DNA of 64,000 nucleotides from Eubacterium sp. (lineage in GTDB: Bacteria > Bacillota > Clostridia > Lachnospirales > Lachnospiraceae): NCBI GenBank assembly GCA_003486385.1, contig DNFT01000097.1, positions 3,794 through 67,793 on the forward strand, given 5' to 3'. The notes under the pieces were generated by a model. The model saw only the letters and a list, made by a program, of their open reading frames with translations. It made no database searches and was not told the origin of the DNA. The translations under genes were made by a program, and so were the position numbers. The stretch's first letter is position 1. Each line of letters opens with the position of its first letter. Below are positions 48,388 through 57,900 of the stretch, piece by piece.

Positions 48388-48415
48388 TTGAGGCTAGGAT
48401 TATACCTGGCCTCAA
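48388..48415 (+). terminator. hairpin after the surface protein gene
   Basis: TTGAGGCTAGG (48388-48398) pairs with CCTGGCCTCAA (48405-48415) with one G-T pair and a 6-nt loop. The 3' T-run is missing. It is probably the last backbone feature before the mobile region. Confidence 0.6.
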
Positions 48416-48506
48416 GTATCCTAAAAGTAAAGGTCGTTGTCACTAATTGAGATAGACTTTTTAGACAAGTAAAATAAAGCCGTTAAGAAATAGTGCCATT
48501 ATTTCA

Positions 48507-48586
48507 TATATGTACTTTATCCCTATATGTACTTTACTGTAAAGTGAAAAAATGGAAGAAGGATGAAGTACATATATAAAGTACAT
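48507..48586. repeat. head-to-head array of ATGTACTTTA sites at the left end of the recombinase element
   Basis: TATATGTACTTTA occurs exactly at 48507-48519 and 48524-48536. Two inverted copies follow: AAGTACATATA at 48566-48576 and TAAAGTACAT at 48577-48586. Paired sites in opposite orientation are what recombinase-binding subterminal sequences look like; the assignment is inference. Confidence 0.65.
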
Positions 48587-48643
48587 TTCTCCTTTTTAAG
48601 CGATTAAATACACTACTGTTCCTTTGAAAGATAAAGAATATTG

Positions 48644-48685
48644 AGTACGTTCTTTGATGCGATATATTGAGGAACGTACTTTTTT
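48644..48685 (+). terminator. Rho-independent terminator in the left non-coding region
   Basis: AGTACGTTC (48644-48652) pairs perfectly with GAACGTACT (48672-48680), followed by TTTTT. No gene precedes it inside the element, so it may end a short untranslated transcript or insulate the element. Confidence 0.7.
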
Positions 48686-48771
48686 GTTGATGGAAATAGT
48701 GCTATGGGTATTGTGCAATAAAGATTTCGAAACATCGTCTGTTTCAAAATTAATTATGAAATGAAATAGAG

Positions 48772-48808
48772 AAAGAGGTCATTGCCACACGGTATGGCCT
48801 CTTTTCTT
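48772..48808. terminator. second hairpin with T-tract in the left non-coding region
   Basis: AAAGAGGTCAT (48772-48782) pairs with ATGGCCTCTTT (48794-48804), one G-T pair, with T-rich DNA following on either strand. It could terminate from both sides. Confidence 0.6.
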
Positions 48809-49389
48809 ATAATGCAAATCATCTGTGTAGCTAGAACAAATGGTGGATCATATATGACTTCATTTTTTGTTATACAGTGAAAAAAGACTTTGTAGCATGC
48901 CCCTGTAGAACCGCCTGCGCCGATTCCAGCCCCTACAACCATATCCGTAAAAGTATGCATCTAAGCAACAAAAGTGCCTTAAATCGCCTGATTTTAATTA
49001 ATTTCTCTTCAATCGGCATTAAAGTTCGAACTCGAAAGCTATTGCACTTAATAGGTAAATCGTATAAAATAATCGCAAACGTATATTCTGCAGTAGATGA
49101 TACGAAGAAACATACGTCCAGTAGAAAAAGCGCATAAAGAAAACACCAACCATACAGTTTGGCGACCAAAGGTTGATGTTCGCTACTCAAACGACAGCGA
49201 AAGTAAAAATTTACTGACTTACTGTCTTTCTTTAATTCACCTAAATTTTAGAGGATTTGGAGAAAAAAGTCAAGAAGTAGTGGTATCGATGCAGACATAC
49301 ACAAGAACAGGCGACCCATTACATATTGTTTCTTTAGCGTGAATCTCATAATACGTAACTGATATATGGTTCTAAAAAGGAGAAAAGCT
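48809..49389. other. non-coding or decayed leader of the recombinase operon
   Basis: About 580 bp with no recognised gene. Short open frames exist on both strands (for example 49097-49342 on +, and 48933-49190 and 48754-48960 on -), but none has a ribosome site or a recognised family. It may hold remnants of a former gene, or recombinase target and regulatory DNA. Confidence 0.5.
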
Positions 49390-50667
49390 ATGAATAAGGA
49401 ACTTCATTTTGCAGTGTATGAGCATCAGCTTGTGTTAGAGAATAAGCAGGTCATTTCCCGAAAGTTCATTGTCTTAAGGGATGGTGCTTCTTTACGATTT
49501 ACAAATTTCCATGAGTATGTGCTGCCGAAACGGTCTGTAAAGTCCATTACTTCCAACGGAATTTCCCGTTTTGATTTCGTCGTCCCCCTTCTAAACTTTC
49601 TGTTTTTTGAAAAAGGCATCCATACGCTTGATGAGATGACCGTCGATATGGTTTCCGAGTATCTTAACCTGTATGGGCTTAAGAAGCTGCCATGGGATAA
49701 GGGAACTGAAGGAAGAGCGAAAGCCACTGTAGAAAACAGCGTGCGGGTCATCCTCGACCTTCTCGAACGCTTTATCGATGATAGGAAAGGAAAGTGCCTG
49801 TTAAAGAAATCAGATCTTTATCGCGATACGGTTGTGAGAGATAAGTATGGAAAAACGATAAAGGTGAAGCGTCCGGTGTTTGACGTTTTATACAGTGGAG
49901 ATGGAAAGCGGATATTCCGTGACATTCCGAATGCTGCCTTTGACCTTATCTTTAATACAATATTTACATATCATAAAGACCTTCTCATGCTGGTTGCATT
50001 GCAGGCGTTTGCAGGGCTTCGTCCGTCGGAGGCATGTAATGTGCGGCGACAGGACAGTGCGCTCGGTCCCGGTATGATCTTTCATTATTTGAATCATGGA
50101 GAAGATGGAGACGATATCGTGACGGTCGAGCTCGATCTTCGGAAAGAACTTATCCTTAGAAGTGATAATAAAAAAGTCGGTGGGATTAAGAAGGAGCGGA
50201 AAGCGATGGTCCCGCCAATGTTCCTAAAGATATTTATGTCGTCTTACAGAGAATACATGAAGCATATTGAGGGCAGAAAATATGAAGCAGAGTACGGACC
50301 GTTAAACATCAATCGGGATGGCAAGTGTATGACATACGCAGCCTACTACACGAGCTTTAAGACCATCGTGGCAAAAGAGATCGTGCCAGAATTGCTTAAC
50401 AGTAATGACCCTGAGCTCGTCATATACGGGCATCTCGTGCTTGAAAACGGGATATCACCGCATATTTTCCGTCACTGGTACACTGTACAGCTCGTGCTGG
50501 CAGGCGTGGAAACGGTGAATGAGCTGATGTCATGGCGAGGTGATAAGTCTCCGGAAAGCGCCCTGACATACCTAAACGACAAGGGTGAGCTGATGAGGAA
50601 ATATAAAAGAGTGCAGGGAGAGACCTTTAATTATCTTAGCTGGTTAGCAGAAAAGAGGCACGGATGA
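49390..50667 (+). CDS. tyrosine recombinase 1 of a Tn554-like trio
   Basis: 425 aa. All key residues of a tyrosine recombinase are visible: R211 (GLRPSEA), H358-x-x-R361 (HIFRHW), W382 in the His/Trp position (SWRGDKSPE) and nucleophile Y394 (ALTYL). The N-terminal part would be the SAM-like core-binding domain. AAAAAGGAG precedes ATG 49390. Its stop overlaps the next start (ATGA). By order and size it corresponds to TnpA of Tn554. Confidence 0.9.
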   Translation: MNKELHFAVYEHQLVLENKQVISRKFIVLRDGASLRFTNFHEYVLPKRSVKSITSNGISRFDFVVPLLNFLFFEKGIHTLDEMTVDMVSEYLNLYGLKKLPWDKGTEGRAKATVENSVRVILDLLERFIDDRKGKCLLKKSDLYRDTVVRDKYGKTIKVKRPVFDVLYSGDGKRIFRDIPNAAFDLIFNTIFTYHKDLLMLVALQAFAGLRPSEACNVRRQDSALGPGMIFHYLNHGEDGDDIVTVELDLRKELILRSDNKKVGGIKKERKAMVPPMFLKIFMSSYREYMKHIEGRKYEAEYGPLNINRDGKCMTYAAYYTSFKTIVAKEIVPELLNSNDPELVIYGHLVLENGISPHIFRHWYTVQLVLAGVETVNELMSWRGDKSPESALTYLNDKGELMRKYKRVQGETFNYLSWLAEKRHG

Positions 50668-52514
50668 CAGATCTAAAAGAATTTATCCAGCGTACTTTCG
50701 AGATGGAAAACGGGCATCATAAGGACGAACGGGATATTGTTTCCTTCTTGCAGGCGAATGAATGGTTTCACTCCTTACCGGTGCGGAAGGATGGTGCCTT
50801 TTTCCTTACAGACGAGCAATGCGCCCTTTATAAAGAGAGGCTAACGCCGTTTTTGGAATGCGGAGAAAACGAATGCGTAGAACGCCTGCATGGAGTTTTT
50901 GAAAAGCGATTCCCATATACCGCAAAGTATCTTCTTGAATTTAAAAAGATTTTAAAGGAAGATGAGGAGCTGGTCTTCTATGTGGAGGATTTTCTCCTCT
51001 ATCGGCTTCCTTGCGAGATTTTTCTTCTCGACGATGAGATGGCGAAGGATCTCATTGACCACGCATTCCACGACCTTACGAAAGTGAATGGGGACTTCCT
51101 TACTTTCTTTATGTCCTGGTTAAAAACGAGATGTAAAACAAAGTACCGTAAAGAATATATGATGGAAAAGCGTTACACCATGAATATCGGCAAGGAAGCC
51201 TATGATGTAGATGAGTATCTGGAGCTTCTTTACTACCTCTATAACGAGGATTATATCGATGATAACGAGATGTATCAGAAAGCCTGTGAGAGCCGAAATT
51301 TTGCTGATACGTGGCTTTATCTGTCCCTTCACTTCATCTGTAATCTTCGTCAAACTGACCTTGAAAAAATCCCGCACCCGGAGATTGAAGCTCCCGAGAC
51401 AGTGTTAGAAAAAGTACGAAACATGCTGTTTACGCCCTATGAAGCAAGAAAGGTATTGTTGCAGGTAAATTATAGATTCGGTCTTTTACAGATGAAACCA
51501 AACAAGACGAAAGAGGTATCCGGTGTTTCATCCATAAAATTCATCGTGCCGACATCTTGTGAGGTGCATATCGGTACGCTTCTTGCCATCTGCGAAGCAC
51601 ACAGGCTGATCGCAGGTATACCGAATGAGCAGCCACTCGTACGAAAGATCACGATGTATGACCAGATAAAAAGATATATGGGCGGAGAGATAGGAGAACT
51701 CTTTATCCATTCTGATTTCAGAGCAAGATCCGCAAACAAATCTTATTTGCAGGCGATATTTGTTATGGCAAATCCTGTGTTGGAACCTGGGAACGATAAT
51801 GAACCGCTTCTTACCAAGGGATATATGCTGGCGGCGCTTGCTAGAAGCCATAAGGGTTCCTATGGGTCTTATGCGGAAATGACGGCGACGTATCTAAGAG
51901 ACGCAAAATTCTCTGGGCTGACGCCTGAGTTTGTCATGAGCGAGCTTTTTGAACGTGGAGTGCTTTCGTTTATTCCGGCCATGCTGCTTAATATCATCAC
52001 GGATGGCGAGTATGAAAAACTGCCGGTAAAGTTGCAGACAGAGATGATAAAGAGTTTAGCCCTTACACCTTCGGAGTGTGAATACATGATCACGGCTACA
52101 GAGACCGCGCATAACCATGCTGCATCCGCAATTAAAAAGATGATGATGGATGTTCGTGATACAGACCTTCTGACGGTCTTGCACTGCATAAGCTCCGGTT
52201 CAGCATTCTCTAAACAGCCAGAGTTCCTTTGCCTTATGACAGCTTTCGGGAAGACATGTGACAGAGCGTATGCCTGCGGAAGCTGCCCATATGATATTTC
52301 GACGAAATCCGCGTTCTTCTTTATGGTAAGCGAATATAAGCGTATGGAAGCACTTTATGTGAGTGCCGAAACAGAAGAAGAAAAGTTGAAATATAAGACG
52401 CTGATCCGTGACGTTATTCTTCCAAAGCTCTATGAGATGCTTGAAGTATTACGAACGACTTATGGTGAAAGTGTTTGTTACGATTATGAAATGCTCATAA
52501 AGGAGAATTTATGA
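50664..52514 (+). CDS. tyrosine recombinase 2 (TnpB-like) with C-terminal cysteine cluster
   Basis: 616 aa, close to TnpB of Tn554 (630 aa). The catalytic set is less canonical: R229 (CNLRQTD), H349-x3-R353 (HSDFRARS), H396 (ARSHKGS) and candidate nucleophile Y410 (TATYLRD). The C-terminal part carries CDRAYACGSCPYD (about 532-543), a probable zinc site common in large TnpB-like integrases. It overlaps both neighbours by ATGA, so the trio is one translational unit. Fully active or accessory status is unclear. Confidence 0.8.
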   Translation: MTDLKEFIQRTFEMENGHHKDERDIVSFLQANEWFHSLPVRKDGAFFLTDEQCALYKERLTPFLECGENECVERLHGVFEKRFPYTAKYLLEFKKILKEDEELVFYVEDFLLYRLPCEIFLLDDEMAKDLIDHAFHDLTKVNGDFLTFFMSWLKTRCKTKYRKEYMMEKRYTMNIGKEAYDVDEYLELLYYLYNEDYIDDNEMYQKACESRNFADTWLYLSLHFICNLRQTDLEKIPHPEIEAPETVLEKVRNMLFTPYEARKVLLQVNYRFGLLQMKPNKTKEVSGVSSIKFIVPTSCEVHIGTLLAICEAHRLIAGIPNEQPLVRKITMYDQIKRYMGGEIGELFIHSDFRARSANKSYLQAIFVMANPVLEPGNDNEPLLTKGYMLAALARSHKGSYGSYAEMTATYLRDAKFSGLTPEFVMSELFERGVLSFIPAMLLNIITDGEYEKLPVKLQTEMIKSLALTPSECEYMITATETAHNHAASAIKKMMMDVRDTDLLTVLHCISSGSAFSKQPEFLCLMTAFGKTCDRAYACGSCPYDISTKSAFFFMVSEYKRMEALYVSAETEEEKLKYKTLIRDVILPKLYEMLEVLRTTYGESVCYDYEMLIKENL

Positions 52515-54199
52515 ATGAAATCATTCCGCACGTAGTTCTCGGCACATCGGCAGTCCGTACACTTACGGTCACGGAGCCTTTTTCGGTCGAGATGGTAGAG
52601 ACAGCAAGAACGTTATTCAAAGAGATGAACAGAAAAGGTGTCATTATAAATGACTCATTCGAGGATAACAGATGGATGACGACGGATGAGGTCAGTCGCG
52701 TAACACTTAACTTCGGATTTAATGAACTGAGTTACAAGAAATGGTATGAGGGCTGCTTCGGAATCCCGCTTTCACAGTTCGTGGAATACACAAAGGCGTT
52801 CTATATGCATCTTTTCGGTTCAAATGTACTGAAAATGTTGCAGACCTCCTTAAATGACATCCGACGAATCATCCGTACAGACCCTGAAGAAGTGTACGGT
52901 GTCAATGCAAAGCTTAATATCGTCGTCCCAGGCGTCTGCATTGATTTCTTCTCATCATTTTCAGAGGACAATGAACGAGTCAGCGAGCTTGCAGAAGCGC
53001 TTGAACAGTACTTTTACATTTATGCCGGTAAAAACGGAAAACAGCGCACGCTTTCAAGATTTAATTCGTATCTTAATTTTGATGAAGCAATCAAACGTTT
53101 CTGGAAGGAATGTGACGATACGGAGATGCGCCTTTTTTATTTCCCTCTCTATATCTGGTGGGAAGTGACTGCCATTATGCCGACAAGACCAAAAGAATTT
53201 CTTCTTACAGAGCGTGACTGCCTTACTACTGATGCGACAGGAACGTACTTAAAATTACGGAAAAATAGGTTGAAAGGTTCAGGAAGGAGCGTTCACTATA
53301 AACTTGATAAGGATTATTACACTATAAATGTAAAGATCCCTGAAAGGATATCGAAGGCTCTTCAGTGGTATCTTGACGAAACAAGAGACTATGATGATAC
53401 GAGCATCAACACGCTTCTTATCACGGATACACATTACTGGAAATGGAGACAGAAAAAGCATGAAAACAGCCGGTTTCTCACCTATGTAAATCTTAATACC
53501 ATCCTTCGCTATTTTTATGCCGAGGTCTTGGAAGGAATGTACGGGTATCATATTGCAGGATATGGCGAAGTGACGGATTACGATGCGAAAAACATCGAGC
53601 GCATTCATCTCGGGGACAGCAGACATTTCTCGATGATAAGCCTCATGCAGCAAGGCGGTACACCGCTTCTTGCCATGGTGATGAGCGGACATGAAGATGA
53701 GGAAATGTCCATGCATTATGCCACGAATATGTCAACGCTGGTGGAGTGCCAGACCATGAGAATGTATCGGGAGATCAAGAAGGGAAACACAGAATTTCTT
53801 CTGAGCACGATGCCACAACTGGAAATAAAAGACCGTAAGAAAGTGAAGTTAACGGACGGGACATATTGCGATTCTGTATTATTTCAGAATGCAAACATGG
53901 AGGACTGCTATAAGGCATACGGGCCGGATGGCGAGATGGGGTATTGTCCAGGATGCCGTCATCATTTAACGGATGGAAAGAGTCATTTTGGTTCAAAATC
54001 CGTTTATGAGCGTGAGATTACGGAACGTGCAAAGGAGCTTATCACTGCCGTAAATAATGTTCGTAACGAGCGTGGATGCATGGAAACGGTTGGGGAATTG
54101 GTTCTACGATTAAAGGATGCAACAAATGGTTATCAGCAATTCTTAATTGAGAAAAAAATGAAGGAGGAAGCAAATGGGAAGACCGAAACTGATCAGTGA
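52511..54199 (+). CDS. tyrosine recombinase 3 of the trio
   Basis: 562 aa. R226 (MPTRPKEF), a K-rich block (KLRKNRLKG), H366 with R371-H372 (HLGDSRHFSMI), H394 (MSGHEDE) and nucleophile Y403 (MSMHYAT). A late zinc-ribbon-like CPGCRHHL follows at about 480. The RHF...MQQGG...GHE...MHY pattern is typical of integrases in multi-recombinase transposons. Its 3' end overlaps the coiled-coil gene by 26 bp. Tn554 has only two recombinases, so the third is the distinctive gene. Confidence 0.88.
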   Translation: MNEIIPHVVLGTSAVRTLTVTEPFSVEMVETARTLFKEMNRKGVIINDSFEDNRWMTTDEVSRVTLNFGFNELSYKKWYEGCFGIPLSQFVEYTKAFYMHLFGSNVLKMLQTSLNDIRRIIRTDPEEVYGVNAKLNIVVPGVCIDFFSSFSEDNERVSELAEALEQYFYIYAGKNGKQRTLSRFNSYLNFDEAIKRFWKECDDTEMRLFYFPLYIWWEVTAIMPTRPKEFLLTERDCLTTDATGTYLKLRKNRLKGSGRSVHYKLDKDYYTINVKIPERISKALQWYLDETRDYDDTSINTLLITDTHYWKWRQKKHENSRFLTYVNLNTILRYFYAEVLEGMYGYHIAGYGEVTDYDAKNIERIHLGDSRHFSMISLMQQGGTPLLAMVMSGHEDEEMSMHYATNMSTLVECQTMRMYREIKKGNTEFLLSTMPQLEIKDRKKVKLTDGTYCDSVLFQNANMEDCYKAYGPDGEMGYCPGCRHHLTDGKSHFGSKSVYEREITERAKELITAVNNVRNERGCMETVGELVLRLKDATNGYQQFLIEKKMKEEANGKTETDQ

Positions 54200-54920
54200 T
54201 GAAGAGCTCATCAAGAGCTTTGATGCATATTACATTGAGGTATTAAGAGGAAATATAAATTACTTTAAGTTCTCTGAGTTTGAAACGTATCTTAGAAAGC
54301 AGAATCACGAGGGCATTACAGCACGTCTTTTAAGACGAAATGAAGCGTTACGCGCACACATGGATGAACTGAAGGTGACAGCTGAAACGGAAGATAACCC
54401 AGTACTCGTCTTTAAGGATATCGATGTTGATACAGTCGTAAGAAAAAGTTCGAGCGTTGGGTATCTGAGAGAGTTCTTATCTAACTTAAATAAGCATTAC
54501 AAGAACGTATACGAGTGTGCTCAGATGGTGTATCACGAAAATCAGAAACTGAAAAAGCAGATAAAGAGCCTGAAAGAAGAAAAGAGCGATCTTGCAAAGC
54601 TTCATGAAACGGTGAAGCAATCGAAAAAAGATGACAGAACCGAGATTAATACGCTTCGGGAAGATAACCGGAAGCTACTTGGCATTATTGTCACATATGT
54701 TTATCCGGAAATTGCAAATGCGATGCTGAAAGAGAAGGGACTTCTGAAGGGTGGAAGCGACATCGTAGATACGGATATTTTAAGTGAAAATATTATAACG
54801 GCGGATAGACCGCTTAATGCACCGATTAAAAAGGCATCCGAAAAGTCTGAAAAGAAATCGGCAAAAAAGGATGTGAAAAGTGGTATCATCGTAGACCTTT
54901 ACAATAAGTGGGAGGATTAA
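54174..54920 (+). CDS. coiled-coil accessory protein of the recombinase operon (TnpC-like position)
   Basis: 248 aa. N-terminal region MGRPKLISDEELIKSF and FSEFETYLRKQNHEGITARLL could be a small DNA-binding fold; a long coiled coil follows at about 115-170 (ENQKLKKQIKSLKEEKSDL, TLREDNRKLL). The C-terminal tail is lysine/serine-rich. No family is recognised with certainty; place and coiled coil recall TnpC of Tn554 (125 aa), an accessory factor. AAGGAGG is inside the recombinase 3 gene. Confidence 0.7.
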   Translation: MGRPKLISDEELIKSFDAYYIEVLRGNINYFKFSEFETYLRKQNHEGITARLLRRNEALRAHMDELKVTAETEDNPVLVFKDIDVDTVVRKSSSVGYLREFLSNLNKHYKNVYECAQMVYHENQKLKKQIKSLKEEKSDLAKLHETVKQSKKDDRTEINTLREDNRKLLGIIVTYVYPEIANAMLKEKGLLKGGSDIVDTDILSENIITADRPLNAPIKKASEKSEKKSAKKDVKSGIIVDLYNKWED

Positions 54921-54924
54921 TACT

Positions 54925-57900
54925 TTGGGAATTAATTTGAAAGGAAAACTTTTTAAAGACGTTTATCCTGAAGGCGCAGCGATGCTGAATCCGGTACTTA
55001 ACCCGGATGTCGATATTGATACCCTTTCTGCAGGTTCAGTAAAAGAATGCGTGTTCCAGTGCCTTTCGAATCCGAAGCATATTTTCAAAAAGAAAGTATG
55101 TAAGATGGTCTCCTATAGAGACGGTAGAGGCGTCGGATGCAAGTTCTGTGGTCCGAACAGATCAGAAGCATTTCCGGGAGAAACCGACTTCTTTACGGTG
55201 GTTCCGGAAGCAAGAGAAATGTGGGATTCCGATGCTGAAGAAAATAAAAAGCTGGACCCTTCGAAATTATTTCCAACAAGCAATAAATACGCTATCTTTA
55301 AATGTAAGAACGGGCACAGAGAACGACGAAAGATCTCAGATTTTACGAAGGCTCCATGTTGCCAGTCCTGTAAGAACTATTATGTAAATCAGGACCCGAT
55401 GCTTAGAACGTTCTGGGACGAGGAAAGGAACAGGAGAGATGGTATCGACCTTGAAACACTGATCATTCGTCACAGGGATATTATTCATCTTTCATGCCCG
55501 AATTGCGATTATAAATGGGCGTGGCAATCAGAAAACTGGAAAGAACGGCATTGCTGCCCTCATTGCGGATACGACGGCACGGAAGGAAGCTGTAACAGAA
55601 ATAGAGCATTGACCGAAGAGCTTTACCATATTACGACCATTTCAGATTGCAATTCTTTGGCGACGAGTACATGGAATTACGAAATGAATAATGGTGTGAT
55701 TCCGCAGGAAGTAAGTGCGAAGAGCAGCAAGAGCTACTACTTTAACTGCTCTTCGAATGGACATCTCTATCAGGAACACATTTATAAAATGTACGATGCA
55801 AATGGTGAGCCTGCCGAGAAATGCCCGATATGCAGGGAAGAGAAAAGAGAGGCTGTGCTTGTAAAGATGAGACCGATCAGTGTTGGCTTTGCGAAGCGTA
55901 GAACTGTTTCTGAAAATCCTGACCTTATGAAATTCTGGGATGAAAAGGCGAATACACTTGACCCGGAAAGAACTTCCGTGTATTCAAACGAAATTGCAGT
56001 CTGGCGCTGCAAAACATGTAACTATAGCTGGGCACAGTCCATTTCATTAAGAGCGGACGCTGAAAAGGCAGTCTGTCCGTGCCATGACCTTAAGAGAGCC
56101 ACATCTGATGAGGTTTTCCCCGGATATTTTGAATCGTTTATGGATGCAAAGCCGGAGGCAGCAAAGTATTTTAACAGGGAACTGAACGGGGATATTACGC
56201 CTGAATCCGTATCGAAATCATCAGGAAAGATGGTGTGGATGAACTGTGCTGCAGGTACGCATCCGCCATATCAGATCCGCATCATCAGAATCACTGAAAA
56301 TGCGCCATACGGTTGCCCTGAATGTAAGAAGGAAGACAGCTTACAGCTCAGTTTGAAGCATGCGGTACCGATAGCTGAAAAGATGTGGGCCCCGGAAAAT
56401 GAAATACCTCTCGATGATGTTAGAACACATGACTCAATCAGTAAAAAATTTATCTGCACAGAAGGGCACAGATTTTTACGTACACCAAGAAGCTTTGTGA
56501 ATGACCAGTCATGTCCGATTTGTTCGCTGGACTCCGTGGCAAAGCACCCTGAAATGATGCGTTTCTGGAGTGCTGAGAAAAACCCGGGACTTGACCCGTG
56601 GACGATCTCTCCAAACAGCAAGACCCAAGTAACATGGGTATGCAGTGATTGTGGATTCTCATGGACGACGGAGGTCGCCTCAAGAAATATGTCTCATGGC
56701 ACCTGTCCGTGCTGCGAAGAGAGAGTTGTTTTTCATCCAGGATACAATGATCTTCTTACAGTAGTACCGGATGCAGCCCTTGATATTCGGGCAGAAGATA
56801 ATCCTGAAATCGACATCCATGCAATTCCTCTCTATGGGCAGTATGGTATCAACTGGCACTGTCATGTATGCGGGTTTTCATGGTCTACGATAAATGCAGT
56901 CGCAAGACTTAACATAAATGATGATGGTACATATGGTCTTCGTTCATGTCCTGTCTGTGCCGGTATACGAAGAACCATCAAGTTTTACATCGATACCTAT
57001 CCTGAGATTTTCGAGGATTACAATAAGGAGCTGAACGGGAAAGATTATACCGATATTTCTGATGGTGAGATCCGTGATGAGTTCTGGTGGAACTGCACCA
57101 ATGAAGATTGCAGAGCCACATACAAAGTAACGATACAGAGACGTATTGCTTCAAGAGACGCTTTCACAAAGGGATGCCCATATTGCGCAGGAAAGAAGGT
57201 CTTCCGTGAAAAGAGCTTCGGAGCATTACATGAAGACCTTCTCGATGAGTATGGAGCAGAAAACGAACTTGATCCATATGAAGTTACAGAGCATTCCTCG
57301 AAGCCTGTCATCTGGCACTGTAGGAATAATCCGGAACACAAATGGACAGCGACCTTTCATGAAAGAGCGTGCGGATTCAAGAGTTGCAGGATATGTTATC
57401 CGTACGCGAAATACGATGTGATGCTTTGCGACGTACACCCGGAGTTCGGGAGATATTATTCTGACTCGAACAAGAGAGATTTTAACACTTACTCGCTCTA
57501 TTCGAACGAAATAGCAGAGTGGAAGTGTGACATGGGACATACGTTTAGTAGGGAGGTTTATAAGGTCGGCGCTTATGATGACACATTCCGTTGCCCGGTA
57601 TGTGATGGGACGATCGTACTGTCGGAAGTAAATTCTGTTTCGACAATGCGACCTGAGCTTATCGCATTATGGTCAGCGGAAAATGAGATGTCGCCAGACG
57701 AAACATTTTATAACAAGCAGTCACCCGTATTATGGGATTGTCAGAAATGTCATGGCATGTATCCGATGAAAATAAGTGATAAGAAGCCGGATAATACGGA
57801 CTGCCCTTACTGTAATAATGAGAAACTGCTTCCAGCGTTTAATGACCTTCGAACCGCATATCTGGAACTTGCCGCCGAATGGTCAGAGAATAACCCTGAC

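Noticed and set aside
48966..49050. tRNA-like GTTCGAA near 49024
   Set aside because: No acceptor stem or cloverleaf could be drawn around it.
49097..49342. 81-codon plus-strand frame before the recombinase trio
   Set aside because: No ribosome site and no recognised family; kept only as part of the unexplained leader.
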